Assembly: GCA_016204335.1 (NCBI GenBank)
Contig: JACQKU010000013.1
Coordinates: 1 to 43,073, forward strand
Origin: Candidatus Liptonbacteria bacterium
GTDB lineage: Bacteria; Patescibacteriota; Minisyncoccia; UBA6257; 2-01-FULL-56-20
Direction: 5' to 3'
Length of the DNA: 43,073 nt
A program made the translations under genes and the position numbers. Shown in pieces: positions 40,541 through 43,073 of this stretch. The notes under the pieces were generated by a model that ran no database searches, was not told the DNA's origin, and saw nothing but the letters and a program-made list of their open reading frames with translations. How positions within the stretch are numbered: position 1 is the first letter of the stretch; each line of letters begins with the position of its first letter.

Positions 40541-40549
40541 TGTCCCGTT

Positions 40550-41608
40550 ATGTTTTTGAACTCGCGAACGTATACAGTCGAAAGCGTCACGTCGGGACAT
40601 CCTGATAAAGTTTGCGACCAGATTTCGGACGCGATTTTGGACGAATGTCTGCGGCAGGACCCGAAGAGCCGGGTCGCTGTGGAATCGTTCGGCGGACACG
40701 GCCTTTTGGTAATAGGCGGCGAGGTGACAAGCAACGCGAAGTTTGACGCCGTTGAAATCGCGCGCAACGTTTACAAAGATATCGGTTACACCGCGGAACT
40801 CAAAATTATCACGAATATAGTTCAGCAATCGCCGGATATCGCGCAGGGCGTGAATACCGGCGGCGCGGGGGACCAGGGAATAATGTACGGCTACGCAAGC
40901 GCGGATACTCCGGAATTTTTGCCGAAGGTTTTGGTTCAAGTCCATGCGCTTGCGAAAGGATTGGAAAATCTCCGGCGCGGAGGAGAGACATGGCTCCGGC
41001 CCGACGGCAAAAGCCAGATTACCGTTGAAGACGGAAGGGTTAAGACGCTTCTTGTCAGCACTCAACACGACGCGGCGGCTGAACAGGAATTTATCCGCGC
41101 GAGATTGATTGAAAAACTATTCGGTCCGATAATCGGCGACCTCTCGGGCATAGAGATTCTGGTGAATCCCACCGGCAAATTCGCGCAGGGCGGTTTTGAC
41201 GCGGACACGGGCCTTACCGGCAGAAAAATTATGGTGGACACCTACGGCGGACTTTTACCGCACGGCGGCGGCTGTTTTTCCGGAAAAGACCCGACAAAAG
41301 TTGACCGTTCCGCCGCTTATATGGCGCGCTTTGCCGCCAAAAATATAGTCGCGAATGGACTCGCGAAAAGCTGTCTGGTTTCTGTCGCATACGCCATCGG
41401 CCGCGCCGAGCCGCTGATGATAGAAGCCGTGGACGAAGCGGGAAAGGATTTGAGCGATACGGTAAAACAGAAATTCGACTTCAAACCGCTCGCGATTATC
41501 GAGCGGTTGAATCTGCGCAGGCCTATTTTTCAACAGACCGCGGCTTACGGCCACTTCGGCAGACCCGGCCTGCCGTGGGAAGAAATTGTATCACTTTACG
41601 CAAATTGA
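40550..41608 (+). CDS. metK: S-adenosylmethionine synthetase
   Basis: 352 residues from ATG 40550. Motifs: VESVTSGHPDKVCDQISDAI (about 9-28, ATP/methionine site), GGAGDQGIMYGYA (about 104-116), GKSQITVEDGRV, MVDTYGGLLPHGGGCFSGKD (P-loop-like, about 228-247) with PTKVDRSAAYMARFAAKNIV, and the terminal TAAYGHFGRPGLPWE. It makes SAM from ATP and methionine. Slightly shorter than E. coli MetK (384). Its last 18 bases overlap the convergent gene on the other strand. Confidence 0.94.
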   Translation: MFLNSRTYTVESVTSGHPDKVCDQISDAILDECLRQDPKSRVAVESFGGHGLLVIGGEVTSNAKFDAVEIARNVYKDIGYTAELKIITNIVQQSPDIAQGVNTGGAGDQGIMYGYASADTPEFLPKVLVQVHALAKGLENLRRGGETWLRPDGKSQITVEDGRVKTLLVSTQHDAAAEQEFIRARLIEKLFGPIIGDLSGIEILVNPTGKFAQGGFDADTGLTGRKIMVDTYGGLLPHGGGCFSGKDPTKVDRSAAYMARFAAKNIVANGLAKSCLVSVAYAIGRAEPLMIEAVDEAGKDLSDTVKQKFDFKPLAIIERLNLRRPIFQQTAAYGHFGRPGLPWEEIVSLYAN

Positions 41609-42235
41609 CCTCGAGACAGTAAGAATAGTGGAGCCATTCGTAAGTTGGAATGTAATGGAATACGTGCCTTGCTGTTGATATGTGTGCGAGACGGCGATGC
41701 GCCGGTCGCCGCTACGAAACAATCCGCCGACAGTTTCCTTATCGCCCCAAATAATCTTATATGATGTTTCCTCCGCGTTGGGGAACGGCTGGTCGATGCT
41801 GTAGTCGACGAGCGTTCCCTTCGAAACGACGGAACATACCTGAAATTCTGCTGACGAATTTTGAACAGGATTATTGCCGTTTGCGGCGTTCGGGGAAGCG
41901 GGCGATGAGGTAGGTCCGACGTTTACGGCAGGAGCGCCGGCTTTCGGAAGCGTCGGGGTTCCCAAAATAGCGCTTATTTTTTCCCCAGCGATATCTTTTG
42001 TTCGGTCAATCAAGTCGCCTAAAACACGGCCCGCGGCTTCCGGTATTTGTTCTATGAAGGATTTCGCCTCGTCGATTTTCTTTTTTCCCGAATCGAAAAA
42101 AATCTCTTTGGAGTTTTCTTTTTGATAAGGCGGAACAATCTTTGTATTAGAAGTTTGGCCTGTAACGTAATTCCAAATAAGATACGAGAAAAGCAACCCG
42201 ATAAAAAGCAACAGACCAAAACCGATTTTTCTCAT
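41591..42235 (-). CDS. Membrane-anchored PKD-like surface protein
   Basis: 214 residues. An N-terminal transmembrane helix (IGFGLLLFIGLLFSYLIWNY, about 4-23), a charged helical neck (about 40-90), a Pro/Ala/Asn-rich linker (about 95-128) and a C-terminal beta domain of about 80 residues. In the last, IIWGDKETVGGLFRSGDRRI and AVSHTYQQQGTYSITFQLTN give the PKD-domain signature (WGD...HTY...G.Y.I). Two Cys (VCSVVS, SICVK) could pair outside the cell. A surface-exposed adhesive or structural role is inferred. Its stop overlaps the end of metK. Confidence 0.75.
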   Translation of the reverse strand: MRKIGFGLLLFIGLLFSYLIWNYVTGQTSNTKIVPPYQKENSKEIFFDSGKKKIDEAKSFIEQIPEAAGRVLGDLIDRTKDIAGEKISAILGTPTLPKAGAPAVNVGPTSSPASPNAANGNNPVQNSSAEFQVCSVVSKGTLVDYSIDQPFPNAEETSYKIIWGDKETVGGLFRSGDRRIAVSHTYQQQGTYSITFQLTNGSTILTVSRSICVK

Positions 42236-42335
42236 TATGATAAATTCATTCTACTTCGCAATCGAGGCGATTGCTTCGGCGCCCGTCCTCCGCAATAGCT
42301 CTGCTACGGAGGATGGAGATTCCGCCGCGGCGGCT
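42236..42335. other. Short gap with hairpin
   Basis: gtcctccg and cggaggat pair around caatagctctgcta (about 42284-42315). Possible terminator for the 104-residue gene or stabiliser; no T-run. Confidence 0.35.
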
Positions 42336-42650
42336 TCACAAAATGCCGCAAAATGACGGAAGCCAATCCATCACCCTTTTGCGATGCCTGTCGATTGACC
42401 ATTGGCCGTTATTCCTGAAAAGTACGGGATGCAAGGACTGAAATTGTTTCAATATTTTCACCGATGCGCGAGGAAAACTGACAGGAATGCTTTTGTTATA
42501 CAACTCCATAAAAGCCGGAAGAGATATTCTAACCTGATTAAACTCCAACGCGTTATTTTTCGTTTTCATCGCAGAGTTGATGATAACATGCATCAGCGCC
42601 AAAATCAAATTTTTGTCTCGGTCTGTCCTACTCTGCTCAGCGCGCTTCAC
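42336..42650 (-). CDS. Unknown protein, 104 residues
   Basis: A basic, probably helical and soluble protein. ALEFNQVRISLPAFMELYNK looks like a short strand-helix, followed by SVKILKQFQSLHPVLFRNNG and a C-terminal WSIDRHRKRVMDWLPS, reminiscent of a small winged-helix or endonuclease-adjacent module, but no family recognised. The ATG at 42566 (MKTKNNAL, 76 residues) may be the true start, because the upstream part is less protein-like. Confidence 0.4.
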   Translation of the reverse strand: MKRAEQSRTDRDKNLILALMHVIINSAMKTKNNALEFNQVRISLPAFMELYNKSIPVSFPRASVKILKQFQSLHPVLFRNNGQWSIDRHRKRVMDWLPSFCGIL

Positions 42651-42760
42651 GCATTTACTTCCGCCGAAGTTTTAACGAAGGCGGAGAACCGCCATTTGGC
42701 AGATTCCCGGCAATATCTCGCCGTTTAAAATAGTCAACTATTGGTAAGTAAGATTGTGAA

Positions 42761-42843
42761 CCCCGTTAGAGGCCGCGAGTCCCGTTAGAAACAGTGTTTC
42801 CAACGGGACGAGGGCTCGCAGCGCGCTTCTGCCTCTAACGGGG
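42761..42843. repeat. Nested CCCGTTAGA hairpin
   Basis: Outer arms ccccgttagaggc / gcctctaacgggg are perfect over 13 bases. An inner hairpin cccgttagaaac / gtttccaacggg uses the same cccgttaga word, and gcgag / ctcgc lies between. The three tiers give an 83-base structure, either a repeat element or a structured RNA/terminator in a gene-free stretch. Confidence 0.65.
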
Positions 42844-42972
42844 TGAATTATTAGTAGAAAACGAATCGGCAATATTCTTGTTCACCGGCTTGGTGAGTTC
42901 ACACCTGTAACTTCTCGGGAATTTATCGTTCAATTTCACTATTTTTTCTCAGAAAATGTATCTGATTGATGT
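42844..42972. other. Gap, no gene seen
   Basis: AT-rich sequence after the nested hairpin. caccggcttggtg is a small hairpin near 42882. Nothing else is supported. Confidence 0.3.
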
Positions 42973-43056
42973 CTATTTTTTGTACTCCAAATAAACTCCG
43001 TAGGCGACAAGCAGAGAAATTAAAAATCCTATTATAAAAATAGTGGTGTCGCTCAT
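42973..43056 (-). CDS. Possible 27-residue single-pass membrane peptide
   Basis: ATG to TAG frame reading MSDTTIFIIGFLISLLVAYG and then VYLEYKK: an uncharged helix of about 18 residues with a basic end, the layout of small membrane subunits. It lies at the window edge, so the promoter is not visible. Supported only by composition and a plausible start. Confidence 0.35.
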   Translation of the reverse strand: MSDTTIFIIGFLISLLVAYGVYLEYKK

Positions 43057-43073
43057 ATTGACTGGCCGAGCAC

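Overview
The window reads as chromosome of a Patescibacteria/CPR bacterium, most likely a Parcubacteria-type lineage. I infer this from the compact gene set, group I introns with homing endonucleases inside the 23S rRNA gene, many promoters whose -10 box ends 6-9 nt before the ATG (leaderless mRNAs), PilO-like and cysteine-knot-like single-pass proteins, and a marker set of small core genes. No 16S sequence is present, so finer placement is not possible from this window.

Layout. 1-4780: the 3' part of a 23S rRNA gene (E. coli position about 1650 to the end). Four group I introns cut it, at E. coli positions 1951, 2262, 2449 and 2593. Two introns encode LAGLIDADG endonucleases; the other two encode short charged proteins of unknown role. 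Degenerate palindromes have grown in three rRNA helices. 4971-5090: 5S rRNA, whose 3' end is duplicated 945 bp downstream so that it brackets a two-gene cassette. 6320-9229: a membrane-anchored protein, rodA/ftsW and mltG (envelope). 9238-14634 (minus strand): HIT protein, purF, purN-like, purD and an FAD oxidase (purine operon). 14786-17306: accessory small genes including a NYN-domain protein, and an inverted-repeat element. 17307-24236: one reading frame that fuses RNA polymerase beta and beta'. 24394-26403: rpsF-ssb-rpsR and a PAP2 phosphatase. 26537-28193 (minus): tRNA-Leu(CAA), a LAGLIDADG endonuclease starting 4 bases after the tRNA, then three tiny membrane/unknown genes. 28242-30218: parA-parB. 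30282-36796 (minus): a small unknown gene, relA/spoT, a RelE-RelB-type toxin-antitoxin pair, topA and dprA. 36894-37917: pilO-like gene, small membrane gene, tRNA-Val and tRNA-Ile. 37998-40231 (minus): pepP, PnuC-like protein, PPOX protein, DUF378 protein. 40550-41608: metK. 41591 to the end (minus): a PKD-like lipoprotein-style gene and small unknown genes.

A theme runs through the window. Long imperfect palindromes, whose arms are built of short degenerate units (cgcggataa-like, atacgaat-like, cgcgaataa-like, gaaattgg-like), fill most gaps between co-directional genes. Related units also sit in loops of 23S rRNA, in the introns, in the ParB linker and in an insert of TopA. Together with the intron cluster, the 5S-flanked cassette, the rpoBC fusion and the tRNA-linked endonuclease, this is the most unusual content of the window. 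All functional calls come from reading motifs; no database search was run.
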